From contig NZ_JAODNW010000007.1 of assembly GCF_025398255.1 (NCBI RefSeq), forward strand, positions 124,001-188,000: 64,000 nt of DNA, given 5' to 3'. A program made the position numbers and the translations under genes. This DNA comes from Chelativorans intermedius. GTDB taxonomy: Bacteria; Pseudomonadota; Alphaproteobacteria; Rhizobiales; Rhizobiaceae. Below, piece after piece: positions 8,063 to 17,472 of the stretch (position 1 is the first letter of the stretch; each line of letters starts with the position of its first letter). The notes under the pieces are model-generated. The model was not told the origin of the DNA. It did no database searches and saw only the letters and a program-made list of their open reading frames with translations.

Positions 8063-9102
8063 AGAAACTGACGATCAGAAGGCCGGACGACTGGCATCTC
8101 CACCTGCGCGACGGCGCGGTGCTCAAGGCCGTCCTGCCCTACACCGCAGCGCATTTCGGCCGCGCCATCGTAATGCCCAATCTGGTGCCGCCGGTGGTCA
8201 CATGCGCCGATGCCGAGGCTTACCGCCGCCGCATCATGGCCGCCCTGCCCGAAGGCCTGGACTTTACGCCGCTGATGACGCTCTACCTCACCGAGGAGAC
8301 GGACGCGGCGGATGTCGAGGCCGGGTTCCGCGATGGTCTGGTCACGGCCGTCAAGCTCTATCCGGCCGGCGCCACCACCAACTCGCAGAGCGGCGTGCGC
8401 GACATCGCCCGCGTCTACCCCGTGCTGGAGCGCATGGCGGAAATCGGCATGCCGCTGTGCGTGCATGGCGAGGTGACCGACCCGCGGATCGACATCTTCG
8501 ACCGCGAGGCCGTCTTCATCGAGACGGTGCTGGACCCGCTGCGCCGCCGCATCCCCGGCCTGCGCGTGGTCATGGAGCATGTCACCACGCGGGAGGGGGT
8601 GGACTATGTCCGCGCCCAGGACGGGACCATGGGGGCGACGATCACCACCCACCACCTGATGATCAACCGCAATGCCATTCTGGCCGGCGGTATCCGCCCG
8701 CATTACTACTGTCTGCCGGTCGCCAAGCGCGAAGAGCACCGCCTTGCCCTGCGCAGGGCCGCCACATCGGGCGATGCCCGTTTCTTTCTCGGCACGGATT
8801 CAGCGCCCCATGTCGATCCGCTCAAGGAGTGCGCCTGTGGCTGCGCAGGCATCTTTTCCGCGCCCAACACGTTGTCCTGCCTGGCGCATGTCTTCGAGGA
8901 GGAAGGGGCGCTCGACCGCCTGGAGGCGTTCACATCGCTCAACGGGCCCGGCTTTTATCGCCTGCCGCCCAACGAGCAGCATGTTACGCTGGAGCGCCGC
9001 GACGCGCCCGTCGCGTTCCCCGCAAAGGTGGAGACGGGCGAGGGGACGGTGACGGTTTTCGATCCCATGACGCCGATCTTCTGGAGCGTCAGCATGCCGT
9101 GA
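8059..9102 (+). CDS. pyrC: Dihydroorotase, E. coli PyrC type (inferred catabolic)
   Basis: A 347-residue amidohydrolase matching the length of E. coli PyrC. Visible motifs: [10 protein letters not shown] near residues 10-19 (two zinc histidines), [13 protein letters not shown] with the lysine expected to be carbamylated, [18 protein letters not shown], and LGTDSAPH with the catalytic aspartate. It interconverts dihydroorotate and N-carbamoyl-L-aspartate. The ATG overlaps the amidohydrolase stop by 4 bp. No aspartate transcarbamoylase is nearby, and the gene is coupled to an uptake system, so it probably works in the hydrolytic direction. A second, biosynthetic dihydroorotase would be expected elsewhere in the genome but is not visible here. 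Confidence 0.92.
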   Translation: MKKLTIRRPDDWHLHLRDGAVLKAVLPYTAAHFGRAIVMPNLVPPVVTCADAEAYRRRIMAALPEGLDFTPLMTLYLTEETDAADVEAGFRDGLVTAVKLYPAGATTNSQSGVRDIARVYPVLERMAEIGMPLCVHGEVTDPRIDIFDREAVFIETVLDPLRRRIPGLRVVMEHVTTREGVDYVRAQDGTMGATITTHHLMINRNAILAGGIRPHYYCLPVAKREEHRLALRRAATSGDARFFLGTDSAPHVDPLKECACGCAGIFSAPNTLSCLAHVFEEEGALDRLEAFTSLNGPGFYRLPPNEQHVTLERRDAPVAFPAKVETGEGTVTVFDPMTPIFWSVSMP

Positions 9103-9172
9103 GCCGCCCGCGGCCGGCGCATGGGGAGCGGTGTATTTCGGGCTATCGCGACAGGGTGTAAAGGAGAAGCAA

Positions 9173-9496
9173 ATGTTCATCGAGCTCGCAAAGGGTCTCA
9201 ACGAAAGGGGGGCCGGCGTGCGCGCCTATGATGCGTGCGCCCGCGCGGCGCGTGCCCGCATGGCAGGCGAGCCGGAAAATGCCGCCGCGCTTCTGCTCAT
9301 TTCCTACGCCGCCCAGCTTTTCGTCGATGCCTATGACGACCAGCCGCTGAGCGTGGCTGCGGCGGGCGAGGAGTTCGAGCAGTTCAGCAAGATCGTGACC
9401 ACGCTCGAGGACGCCTACGGGAGCGGCTCTGCCGAGGCGAAGGTGGACGCGCTCAACAGGGTGGCGGCCATGCTGGTTTCGGCGCGGAGGGGCTGA
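9173..9496 (+). CDS. Hypothetical protein at the end of the orotate operon
   Basis: A 107-residue, probably cytoplasmic and largely helical, alanine-rich protein with no signal peptide or membrane segment. I do not recognise the family. The start at ATG 9173 has a good AAGGAGAAGCAA ribosome site. It lies 70 bp after pyrC on the same strand and ends at a hairpin region, so it may be the last gene of the operon or a separate small gene. Its sequence has an FEQFSKIVTTLEDAYG stretch but no catalytic motif I can name. Confidence 0.65.
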   Translation: MFIELAKGLNERGAGVRAYDACARAARARMAGEPENAAALLLISYAAQLFVDAYDDQPLSVAAAGEEFEQFSKIVTTLEDAYGSGSAEAKVDALNRVAAMLVSARRG

Positions 9497-9534
9497 ACGC
9501 CCTCCGCACGCGACACACCTGCCGCGCGGGAGAA

Positions 9535-9559
9535 GGCCGGAGGCCCTGTGGCCCCGGCC
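9535..9559 (+). terminator. Hairpin after the orotate operon (candidate terminator)
   Basis: GGCCGG-A-GGCC pairs with GGCC-CCGGCC around a CTGT loop, giving a 10-bp GC stem with one bulged A, followed only by a weak TGTTTC. A second 8-bp hairpin (9484-9491 with 9500-9507) straddles the stop codon of the preceding gene. The two together probably end or attenuate the operon transcript. Confidence 0.45.
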
Positions 9560-9808
9560 TGTTTCGATTCTGCGTTCCGGCCCTGCAAACCCGCGACGGA
9601 AGGATAAAAAAGGCGCCGCCGCGGCCGGCCCGTGCGCGCAGTCCGACAGCCGCTCCACACCTGTTGTTGACCGTTAGGCTCTTGGCATTCACCGCCACCT
9701 CGTGCAGTTGTTGGGGAGGAAGGAGATCGGATCGAGACGGGCCTCGGCCTCGTTTCCCGGTCTCCGGCAGGGTCGGACGACATGGCTTATCGGGTTCCGC
9801 CGCATCCC
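9560..9808. other. Intergenic stretch without a supportable gene
   Basis: The full gap between the two neighbouring genes runs from 9497 to 9823. Beyond the hairpins at its left end I see only GC-rich, non-coding-looking sequence, an A-rich patch near 9604-9611, and a possible weak -35 (TTGACC, 9667-9672) for the GlxA-type regulator. No RNA gene is recognisable. Confidence 0.4.
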
Positions 9809-9823
9809 GGGGAGGGTGCCGTC

Positions 9824-10786
9824 ATGAACGATGCCGCGGTGCAGGGGCAGCAATTCGCCTTTCTGCTGGTCGACAGGTTCTCGATGTTTTCGCTCGCCGC
9901 GGCGATCGACACCTTCCGCTCGGCCAATCGCCTGATGGGCCGCGATTTCTACCGCTGGACGACCGTCTCCGCGGATGGCGAGGCGGTGATGGCCTCCAAC
10001 GGCCTGCCCATCAAGGTGGACCATGCGATCGGCGATGTGCCGCCCGTCGACATCCTGTTTGTGTGCGTCGGGCTGACGACGGAGTTCCCCGGAAAGAACA
10101 GGGTGCTGGCGGCGCTGCGCGCCTGGGGGCGCCAGGGCCGTGCGCTCGGCGCTCTGGCGGCCGGTTCCCTGCTTCTGGCGGAGGCAGGGCAGCTCGACGG
10201 TCATCGCTGCACGATCCACTGGGAGAATCGCGCCGGTTTCAGGGAGCGTTTTCCCGAGATCGAGTGCACCGGCAATGTCTACGAGATCGACCGTAAACGC
10301 TATACCTGCGCCGGGGTCTCCACCTCGATCGACCTGATGCTGGAGATCATCCGCGCCGATTTCGGCAGCAGCCTCGTCAATGAGGTTGCCAACCAGTTCC
10401 AGCACGAGCGGATTCGCTCTCCCGTTGACCGGCAGCGCGTCGGCCCCGAGCGCGACCTCGCCGGCAAGTCGGAGAAGCTGCAGAAGATCGTCGCTTTGAT
10501 GGCGGAAAAGCTGGACGAGCCTCTGTCGGCGGCCGATCTGGCCAGGGCGGCGGGCCTTTCGGTGCGGCAGGTTGAGCGGCTTTTCCTGCGCCATCTGGGG
10601 CAGACGCCTGGCCGCTACTACATGCGGCTCAGGCTCGAGCGGGCGCGCCAGCTTCTGCGCCAGACGAACATGCCCATCCTGGACGTGGCCGTGGCAACAG
10701 GTTTTACCTCGCACTCCTATTTCGCCCAGAGCTACCGCCAACAGTTCGGCAGGCCGCCGAGCGACGAGCGGCGAACAACCTACTAG
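9824..10786 (+). CDS. GlxA-family transcriptional regulator (DJ-1/PfpI-like domain plus AraC helix-turn-helix)
   Basis: A 320-residue regulator. Residues about 8-175 form a class I glutamine amidotransferase-like domain (FAFLLVDRFSMFSLAAAID at the start, IHWEN and CAGVSTSIDLMLEII further on). Residues about 225-315 form an AraC-type double helix-turn-helix (LSAADLARAAGLSVRQVERLF, then PILDVAVATGFTSHSYFAQSY). I start at ATG 9824 with GGGGAGGG 8 bp upstream rather than at the upstream ATG 9782. Relatives control use of betaine, carnitine, arginine and similar compounds. The next gene is an amino acid symporter, so the likely target is that transporter. Confidence 0.88.
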   Translation: MNDAAVQGQQFAFLLVDRFSMFSLAAAIDTFRSANRLMGRDFYRWTTVSADGEAVMASNGLPIKVDHAIGDVPPVDILFVCVGLTTEFPGKNRVLAALRAWGRQGRALGALAAGSLLLAEAGQLDGHRCTIHWENRAGFRERFPEIECTGNVYEIDRKRYTCAGVSTSIDLMLEIIRADFGSSLVNEVANQFQHERIRSPVDRQRVGPERDLAGKSEKLQKIVALMAEKLDEPLSAADLARAAGLSVRQVERLFLRHLGQTPGRYYMRLRLERARQLLRQTNMPILDVAVATGFTSHSYFAQSYRQQFGRPPSDERRTTY

Positions 10787-10840
10787 TGGGCTGACTTGTC
10801 GAGATAGATGGGTACCCATCTGTTGGGACCGCACCACTAG
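10783..10840. promoter_or_regulatory. Nested palindrome upstream of the AGCS symporter
   Basis: A perfect 16-bp palindrome AGATGGGTACCCATCT lies at 10806-10821. It is enclosed by a second inverted repeat, CTAGTGG (10783-10789) and CCACTAG (10834-10840); the left arm includes the stop codon of the GlxA-type gene. Position suggests an operator for the symporter or a processed mRNA structure. There is no T-run, so it is not an ordinary terminator. Confidence 0.5.
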
Positions 10841-10933
10841 ATTGTGTATAAGGCGACTATGGTTGTTGCGCGCAACCGATAATAAACGGCAGAAGAGCGC
10901 AATTTACGACTGTTGGCTTCTTGGCGGAAAGAG

Positions 10934-12373
10934 ATGGAGGAGGGGACCTTGGACGTCGTTGTCGGCTTCTTCGGCCTGATAGAAGATTTGACGTGGGGCT
11001 GGGCTCTGGTCCCCCTTCTCGTGGTGTTCGGCGTGTTCATCACGGTGATGAGCGGCTTCGTCCAGTTCGAGTATTTCGGACGGATGTTCCGGGTTCTTTC
11101 ATCGAAGAACCAGACCGCCGACCCCAACGCGGTGAGCGCGCGCGCCGCACTCCTCGTCTCCGTGGGCGGCCGCGTCGGCGGCGGAAACATTGCCGGCGTG
11201 GCGGTGGCGATCACGCTCGGCGGTCCCGGCGCCGTGTTCTGGATGTGGGCCACCGCCCTCATCGGCATGGCCACCAGCCTTGTCGAATGTTCCCTTGCCC
11301 AGCTCTTCAAGCGCTCGCAGGGCGACGGCACCTATCGCGGCGGACCGGCAAGCTATATCCTCCACGGGCTGGGCCGGCAGTATCGCTGGCTTGCGGTTCT
11401 CTATGCAGTCTGTCTGATCGCCGCCTTCGCGTTCGGTTTCAACGCGTTTCAGGGCAACACCTTTGCCGGGGCCGCAAAGGACAGCCTGGGCATCGACAGG
11501 ATCTGGACGGCGCTTCCGCTGACAGTCATCGCGGGCTTCATCGTCTACGGCGGCATTCGCCGCATCGCCAAGGCGGCCGACGTGATCGTTCCGATCATGG
11601 CGCTCGGCTACCTCGGAATGACGATCGTCATCATCCTCATCAACATCACCGAGATACCGGGCGTTCTGTGGACCATTCTCGCCAATGCCTTCGGACTGGA
11701 GGAGGTGGTGGGCGGCGGCATGGGTGCGGCAATCGCCCAGGGCATGCGCCGCGGCCTGTTCTCCAACGAGGCGGGCCTGGGCTCGGCGCCCAATGTGGCG
11801 GCCACGGCCGATGTCCGCCATCCCATCAGCCAGGGCATCACCCAGTCGTTCTCTGTCTTCATCGACACGATCGTGATCTGCTCCTGCACCGCCTTCATCA
11901 TTCTTCTGAGCGATGTCTATGTGCCGGGTGCGACGGACATAGACGGCGTCGTGCTCACCCAGCAATCGCTGGTCTCGCATGTGGGCGAATGGGCGCAGTA
12001 TTTCCTGACCTTCGCGATCCTGCTCTTCACCTTCAGCTCGATCATGTACAACTACTATCTGGGCGAGAACGCGCTTGCGGTCATGACCACCAATCCCGTC
12101 TCCGTGCACGTGCTGCGGATTGCGGTGATGGCCATCGTGTTCCTGGGTGCCACGGCGCCGGGCGCCACGGCGGTGTTCTTCTTCTCCGATCCGCTGATGG
12201 GCCTGCTGGCGCTGGTGAATCTCATGGCGATCATCATGCTGTTCCCGATCGTCCTGCGCATCCTTGCCGACTTCCGGGAACAGTTGAAGCATGGTGTCGC
12301 GCGGCCGGTTCTGTCGCCCGAGAAGTTCCCCGACCTGGACATCGACCCCACGGCCTGGAAGCACGGCAAGTGA
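10934..12373 (+). CDS. Alanine/glycine:cation symporter family protein (AGCS)
   Basis: A 479-residue sodium/alanine (AGCS) symporter with about 11 membrane segments. Family stretches include [55 protein letters not shown] and [13 protein letters not shown]. It imports small neutral amino acids with sodium or protons. ATG 10934 is given, but an in-frame TTG at 10949 is better placed after GGAGGAGGGG (10936-10945) and may be the real start, shortening the protein by 5 residues. The GlxA-type gene upstream is the probable regulator. A strong bidirectional terminator follows. Confidence 0.9.
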   Translation: MEEGTLDVVVGFFGLIEDLTWGWALVPLLVVFGVFITVMSGFVQFEYFGRMFRVLSSKNQTADPNAVSARAALLVSVGGRVGGGNIAGVAVAITLGGPGAVFWMWATALIGMATSLVECSLAQLFKRSQGDGTYRGGPASYILHGLGRQYRWLAVLYAVCLIAAFAFGFNAFQGNTFAGAAKDSLGIDRIWTALPLTVIAGFIVYGGIRRIAKAADVIVPIMALGYLGMTIVIILINITEIPGVLWTILANAFGLEEVVGGGMGAAIAQGMRRGLFSNEAGLGSAPNVAATADVRHPISQGITQSFSVFIDTIVICSCTAFIILLSDVYVPGATDIDGVVLTQQSLVSHVGEWAQYFLTFAILLFTFSSIMYNYYLGENALAVMTTNPVSVHVLRIAVMAIVFLGATAPGATAVFFFSDPLMGLLALVNLMAIIMLFPIVLRILADFREQLKHGVARPVLSPEKFPDLDIDPTAWKHGK

Positions 12374-12383
12374 TGCCGCGATG

Positions 12384-12413
12384 AAGGAAGGCCGCTTTCG
12401 GGCGGCTTTCCTT
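12384..12413. terminator. Bidirectional terminator between the AGCS symporter and edd
   Basis: AAGGAAGGCCGC (12384-12395) pairs with GCGGCTTTCCTT (12402-12413) over 12 bp with one G-U, around a 6-base loop. Flanking A- and T-containing arms allow it to work for both convergent transcripts, the symporter from the left and edd from the right. Confidence 0.7.
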
Positions 12414-12421
12414 GGCTTGCC

Positions 12422-14236
12422 TCAGAAGATTGCGGCGCCTTCCTCGGCGCGCGAGACCAGCGCCCGGAACCCGGCAAAAAGCTCGCGTCCCATGCCGGTG
12501 TGCGAGGGGGCGAGGTCCACCGGGCGCGGGGTGCGCGCGGCCAGCTCCTCCGCGTCCACCTTGAGCTCCAGCGTGCCGGCCTCGGCGTCGAGGCGGATGA
12601 TGTCGCCGTCCTCCACCTTGGCGATGGCACCGCCATCCGCCGCCTCGGGCGTCACGTGAATGGCGGCCGGCACCTTGCCGGACGCGCCGGACATGCGCCC
12701 GTCGGTGATGAGCGCCACGCGGTAGCCGCGGTCCTGCAGCACGCCCAGGGTCGGCGTCAGCTTGTGCAGCTCCGGCATGCCGTTGGCCTTCGGTCCCTGG
12801 TATCGGATGACGGCGATGAAATCGCGCTCCAGCGTGCCCGCCTTGAAGGCCGCCAGCAGCTCCTCCTGCGCGGAAAAGACGATGGCCGGCGCCTCCACCA
12901 CGCGGTGCTCGGGCTTGACCGCCGAGGTCTTGATGATGGCCTGGCCGAGATTGCCCTTCAGCACGCGGATGCCGCCCGTCCGCTGGAACGCCTTGGCAAC
13001 CGGCACCAGCACCTTTTCGTTGCCGCTCTGCCTGGGGGCCGGTTCCCGCGCCACGGTGCCGTCTTCGGCCAGCTTCGCCTCCACGGCATAGGACCTGAGG
13101 CCGGGGCCCCAGATGGTCTGCACATCCTCGTGCAGGAATCCGCCGTCCAGCAGCTCGCGCACCAGGAAGCCCATGCCGCCTGCGGCGTGGAAGTGGTTCA
13201 CGTCGGCAAGCCCGTTCGGATAGACGCGCGCAAGCAGCGGAACATGTTCGGAGATATCGGCGATATCGGCCCAGGTCAGCTTGATCCCGGCCGCCGCCGC
13301 GATGGCGACGAGGTGCATGGTGTGGTTGGTCGAGCCGCCGGTGGCGTTGAGCCCCACCACGCCGTTGACGATGGCGCGTTCGTCGATCATGCGGCCGACG
13401 GGCGTGAACTCGTTGCCGAGCGCGGTGATGGCCAGCGCCCGCTTCGCGGCCTCCTTGGTGAGCGCCTCGCGCAGCGGCGTGTTGGGGTTGACGAAGGAGG
13501 AGCCCGGCGTGTGCAGGCCCATGATCTCCATCAACATCTGGTTGGAATTGGCCGTGCCGTAGAAGGTGCAGGTGCCCGGTCCGTGATAGGACTTGGCCTC
13601 CGCTTCCAGCAGCGCTTCACGGCCGACCTTGCCCTCCGCATAGAGCTGGCGCACCTTGGCCTTCTCGTCGTTGGGCAGGCCGCTGGTCATCGGCCCGGCG
13701 GGAATGAAGACCGCCGGCAGATGGCCGAAGCTCAGCGCTGCAATCATCAGCCCCGGCACGATCTTGTCGCAGATGCCGAGAAAGACGGCAGCATCGAACA
13801 TGTTGTGCGACAGGCCGACCGCCGCGGCAAGCGCGATCACATCGCGCGAGAACAGCGAAAGCTCCATTCCCGGCTGGCCCTGGGTCACACCGTCGCACAT
13901 GGCCGGCACGCCGCCGGCCACCTGCGCCACGCCGCCTGCCTCGTGCGCTGCCTTCTTGATGATCCCCGGATAGGGCTCGTAGGGCTGGTGCGCGGAGAGC
14001 ATGTCGTTATAGGCGGTGATGATGCCCAGATTGGGCACCGAGTCGCCGGCAAGGGCGGCCTTGTCGCCCGGCGCGCAGGCGGCAAAGCCATGGGCCAGGT
14101 TGCCGCAGGACAGCACGGTGCGGTGCGGCCCCTTGGAGGCGGCGTGCTCCACGCGCGCCAGATAGGCTTCGCGGCTGGCGCGCGAGCGCTCGCGGATACG
14201 GGCTGTGACGGCTTCGATCTCTCGTCGTGCGGTCAT
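12422..14236 (-). CDS. edd: Phosphogluconate dehydratase (Entner-Doudoroff)
   Basis: A 604-residue dehydratase of the IlvD/Edd family converting 6-phosphogluconate to 2-keto-3-deoxy-6-phosphogluconate. Cysteines expected to hold the iron-sulfur cluster are seen in [23 protein letters not shown] and GICDKIVPG, followed by [13 protein letters not shown]. Its length matches E. coli Edd. The ATG at 14236 overlaps the pgl stop (ATGA), so it is the last gene of a zwf-pgl-edd operon. The aldolase gene eda is not in the window. A long open frame on the opposite strand (12500-14266) is a GC-driven shadow. Confidence 0.96.
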   Translation of the reverse strand: MTARREIEAVTARIRERSRASREAYLARVEHAASKGPHRTVLSCGNLAHGFAACAPGDKAALAGDSVPNLGIITAYNDMLSAHQPYEPYPGIIKKAAHEAGGVAQVAGGVPAMCDGVTQGQPGMELSLFSRDVIALAAAVGLSHNMFDAAVFLGICDKIVPGLMIAALSFGHLPAVFIPAGPMTSGLPNDEKAKVRQLYAEGKVGREALLEAEAKSYHGPGTCTFYGTANSNQMLMEIMGLHTPGSSFVNPNTPLREALTKEAAKRALAITALGNEFTPVGRMIDERAIVNGVVGLNATGGSTNHTMHLVAIAAAAGIKLTWADIADISEHVPLLARVYPNGLADVNHFHAAGGMGFLVRELLDGGFLHEDVQTIWGPGLRSYAVEAKLAEDGTVAREPAPRQSGNEKVLVPVAKAFQRTGGIRVLKGNLGQAIIKTSAVKPEHRVVEAPAIVFSAQEELLAAFKAGTLERDFIAVIRYQGPKANGMPELHKLTPTLGVLQDRGYRVALITDGRMSGASGKVPAAIHVTPEAADGGAIAKVEDGDIIRLDAEAGTLELKVDAEELAARTPRPVDLAPSHTGMGRELFAGFRALVSRAEEGAAIF

Positions 14237-14949
14237 GGCTTGCTGTCCTTTTTCGCGGCCCAGTAGATGTGGACGGGCTGGGCGGCATTCTCGATAACGG
14301 CGCGCACCGGCGGCATCGGTCCGTCCTTCGCCGCGAGTGCGGCTTCGAGCACCCTTTTCTTTTCCTCCCCCTCGATGTGCAGCACGATGTGGCGCGCCGG
14401 GCACAGAACCGGCATGGAAAGCGTCAGGCGCGGCTCCACGGCGCTCGGCGCATGGACGGGCAGGACGTGCCGCGGGCTCTGCGGGTCGAGCAGCGCGTCG
14501 AGGTTCCCCGCGTCAGGAAAGAACGACGCCGTGTGCCCATCGGTTCCCATGCCGAGCACCACGGCATCCAGCGGCTGCCGCAGCGTGGCGATCTCCTGCT
14601 CGGCCACCGCCGCCGCCGCCTCGACGTCGGCAGTGTCGTGATAGAGGCCCACGAAGGCGGCGCGCGCGGCCTCGTTCTGCAGCAGGTGCTGGGCGGCGAG
14701 CCGCGCGTTGGAGCGGTCGGAGGCGGGCGGGACGAAGCGCTCGTCCACCAGCGTCACCGTCACGCGCGCCCAGTCGATCTTCCGCTGCGACAACGCCTTG
14801 AAGAAGGGGGGCGGCGTGCTGCCGCCGGACACCGCAATCGTCGCCGCGCCGCGCGCGGCCACGGCCTTCTCAAGGCGTTCCGCCACGGCGTCGGCCAGCG
14901 TCTCCGCCAGCATCCGGCGTTCGGCGAATTCGTGCCAGACGGCCTTCAT
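14233..14949 (-). CDS. pgl: 6-phosphogluconolactonase
   Basis: A 238-residue DevB/NagB-fold lactonase that hydrolyses 6-phosphogluconolactone to 6-phosphogluconate. Characteristic stretches are [16 protein letters not shown] near residues 38-53, [10 protein letters not shown] near 66-75, and [17 protein letters not shown]. It lies 2 bp after zwf and overlaps edd by 4 bp, the standard alphaproteobacterial operon order, so all three are almost certainly translated from one message. Confidence 0.95.
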   Translation of the reverse strand: MKAVWHEFAERRMLAETLADAVAERLEKAVAARGAATIAVSGGSTPPPFFKALSQRKIDWARVTVTLVDERFVPPASDRSNARLAAQHLLQNEAARAAFVGLYHDTADVEAAAAVAEQEIATLRQPLDAVVLGMGTDGHTASFFPDAGNLDALLDPQSPRHVLPVHAPSAVEPRLTLSMPVLCPARHIVLHIEGEEKKRVLEAALAAKDGPMPPVRAVIENAAQPVHIYWAAKKDSKP

Positions 14950-14951
14950 GG

Positions 14952-16424
<1,473 letters not shown>

Positions 16425-16491
16425 TGTCGCTCCGCCTGCGCTTGGTCGCCGTAAGGGCCCATTATTCGAGGATGCTCTTAGTCTAATCGAT

Positions 16492-16515
16492 TTAAGAATG
16501 CCAGTTAAGAATGCC
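16492..16515. repeat. Tandem direct repeat upstream of zwf (candidate regulator site)
   Basis: TTAAGAATGCC occurs twice, at 16492-16502 and 16505-16515, separated by AG, giving a 13-bp period close to one and a quarter helical turns. It lies 68 bp upstream of the zwf start in the region divergent to an SDR gene. Such repeats often bind a protein dimer on one face; the binding protein is unknown. Confidence 0.45.
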
Positions 16516-16686
16516 GGCCCCGATGCCTTCCCGATGGCGGGGCGATCCTCCCTGCCTCGTCACGATCGGCAGCGGCAGGCTTTCCCGCCGCGCCGGACTC
16601 GGGCAGGATAGGCCAGCGGAGCCGCAATACAAGCCGTGCAGGCGGGATTGGCGGCCCGGAAGGATGGGATCGGCAGGGAAATTGCG

Positions 16687-17433
16687 ATGCGACTGAAGGA
16701 CAAGGTGGCGATCATCACGGGGGCGGCATCTGGTTTCGGAGAGGGCATGGCCAGGCGCTTCGCCGAAGAGGGCGCAAAGGTGGTGATCGCCGACCTGGAT
16801 GCCGCCGGTGCGCGCCGCGTGGCAGGCGAGATCGGCGCGGCGGCTCTGCCCGTTGCCGCCGACGTCTCGCGCAAGGCCGACGTGGAGGCCATGGTGAAGG
16901 CCGCGCTCGACGCCCATGGCCGCATCGACATCATGGTCAACAATGCAGGCTTCACGCACCGCAACTGCGGCCTTGTCGAGGTGGACGAGGAAACCTTCGA
17001 CCGCATCACCGCGGTCAACATGAAGGCGATCTACCATGCCGCGCTTGCCGTCGTGCCCGTCATGGCGGGTCAGGGCGGCGGGGTGATCCTCACCACCGCT
17101 TCCACGGCCGGGCTGCGCCCGCGCCCCGGCCTGACCTGGTACAACGCCTCCAAGGGCTGGGCGATCGCCGCCACCAGGTCGATGGCGGTGGAGCTGGCGC
17201 CCAGCAACATTCGCGTCAACTGCCTGTGCCCGGTGGCCGGGGAGACCGGCATGCTCTCCCTGTTCATGGGCGAGGACACGCCCGAGAATCGCGCCCGGTT
17301 CCGCGCCTCGATCCCGCTCGGACGGCTCTCCACGCCGCTCGACATTGCCAATGCCGCGCTGTGGCTGGCTTCCGACGAGGCAGCCTTCATCACCGGCGTG
17401 GCGCTGGAGGTGGATGGCGGGCGCTGCATCTGA
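16687..17433 (+). CDS. SDR family oxidoreductase
   Basis: A 248-residue classical short-chain dehydrogenase with TGAASGFG at residues 11-18, an acidic residue after beta-2 (IADLDAA) that favours NAD, NNAG near 89-92, a catalytic serine in ILTTAST, and YNASK as the active-site tyrosine/lysine motif. The ATG at 16687 has an AGGGAAA ribosome site; the frame continues upstream but without support. It diverges from zwf and is followed 39 bp later by an SLC13 permease, so it may oxidise a transported hydroxyacid. Its substrate cannot be named from the sequence. Confidence 0.85.
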   Translation: MRLKDKVAIITGAASGFGEGMARRFAEEGAKVVIADLDAAGARRVAGEIGAAALPVAADVSRKADVEAMVKAALDAHGRIDIMVNNAGFTHRNCGLVEVDEETFDRITAVNMKAIYHAALAVVPVMAGQGGGVILTTASTAGLRPRPGLTWYNASKGWAIAATRSMAVELAPSNIRVNCLCPVAGETGMLSLFMGEDTPENRARFRASIPLGRLSTPLDIANAALWLASDEAAFITGVALEVDGGRCI

Positions 17434-17472
17434 TAGAGGCGGGGCGTCCCGCCACTTCGAAACCCGTTTTTC

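Noticed and set aside
5838-9102. pyrD and pyrC as ordinary pyrimidine biosynthesis genes
   Set aside because: No pyrB, carAB, pyrE or pyrF is linked. They are coupled to an importer and a carbamoylase that biosynthesis does not use, and a class 2 PyrD exists at 38978-40069.
12500-14266. Long open reading frame (588 codons) on the plus strand opposite edd
   Set aside because: It lies wholly antisense to a clear Edd; the translation is rich in Arg, Gly, His and Ala with no motif, as expected from GC-rich third positions.
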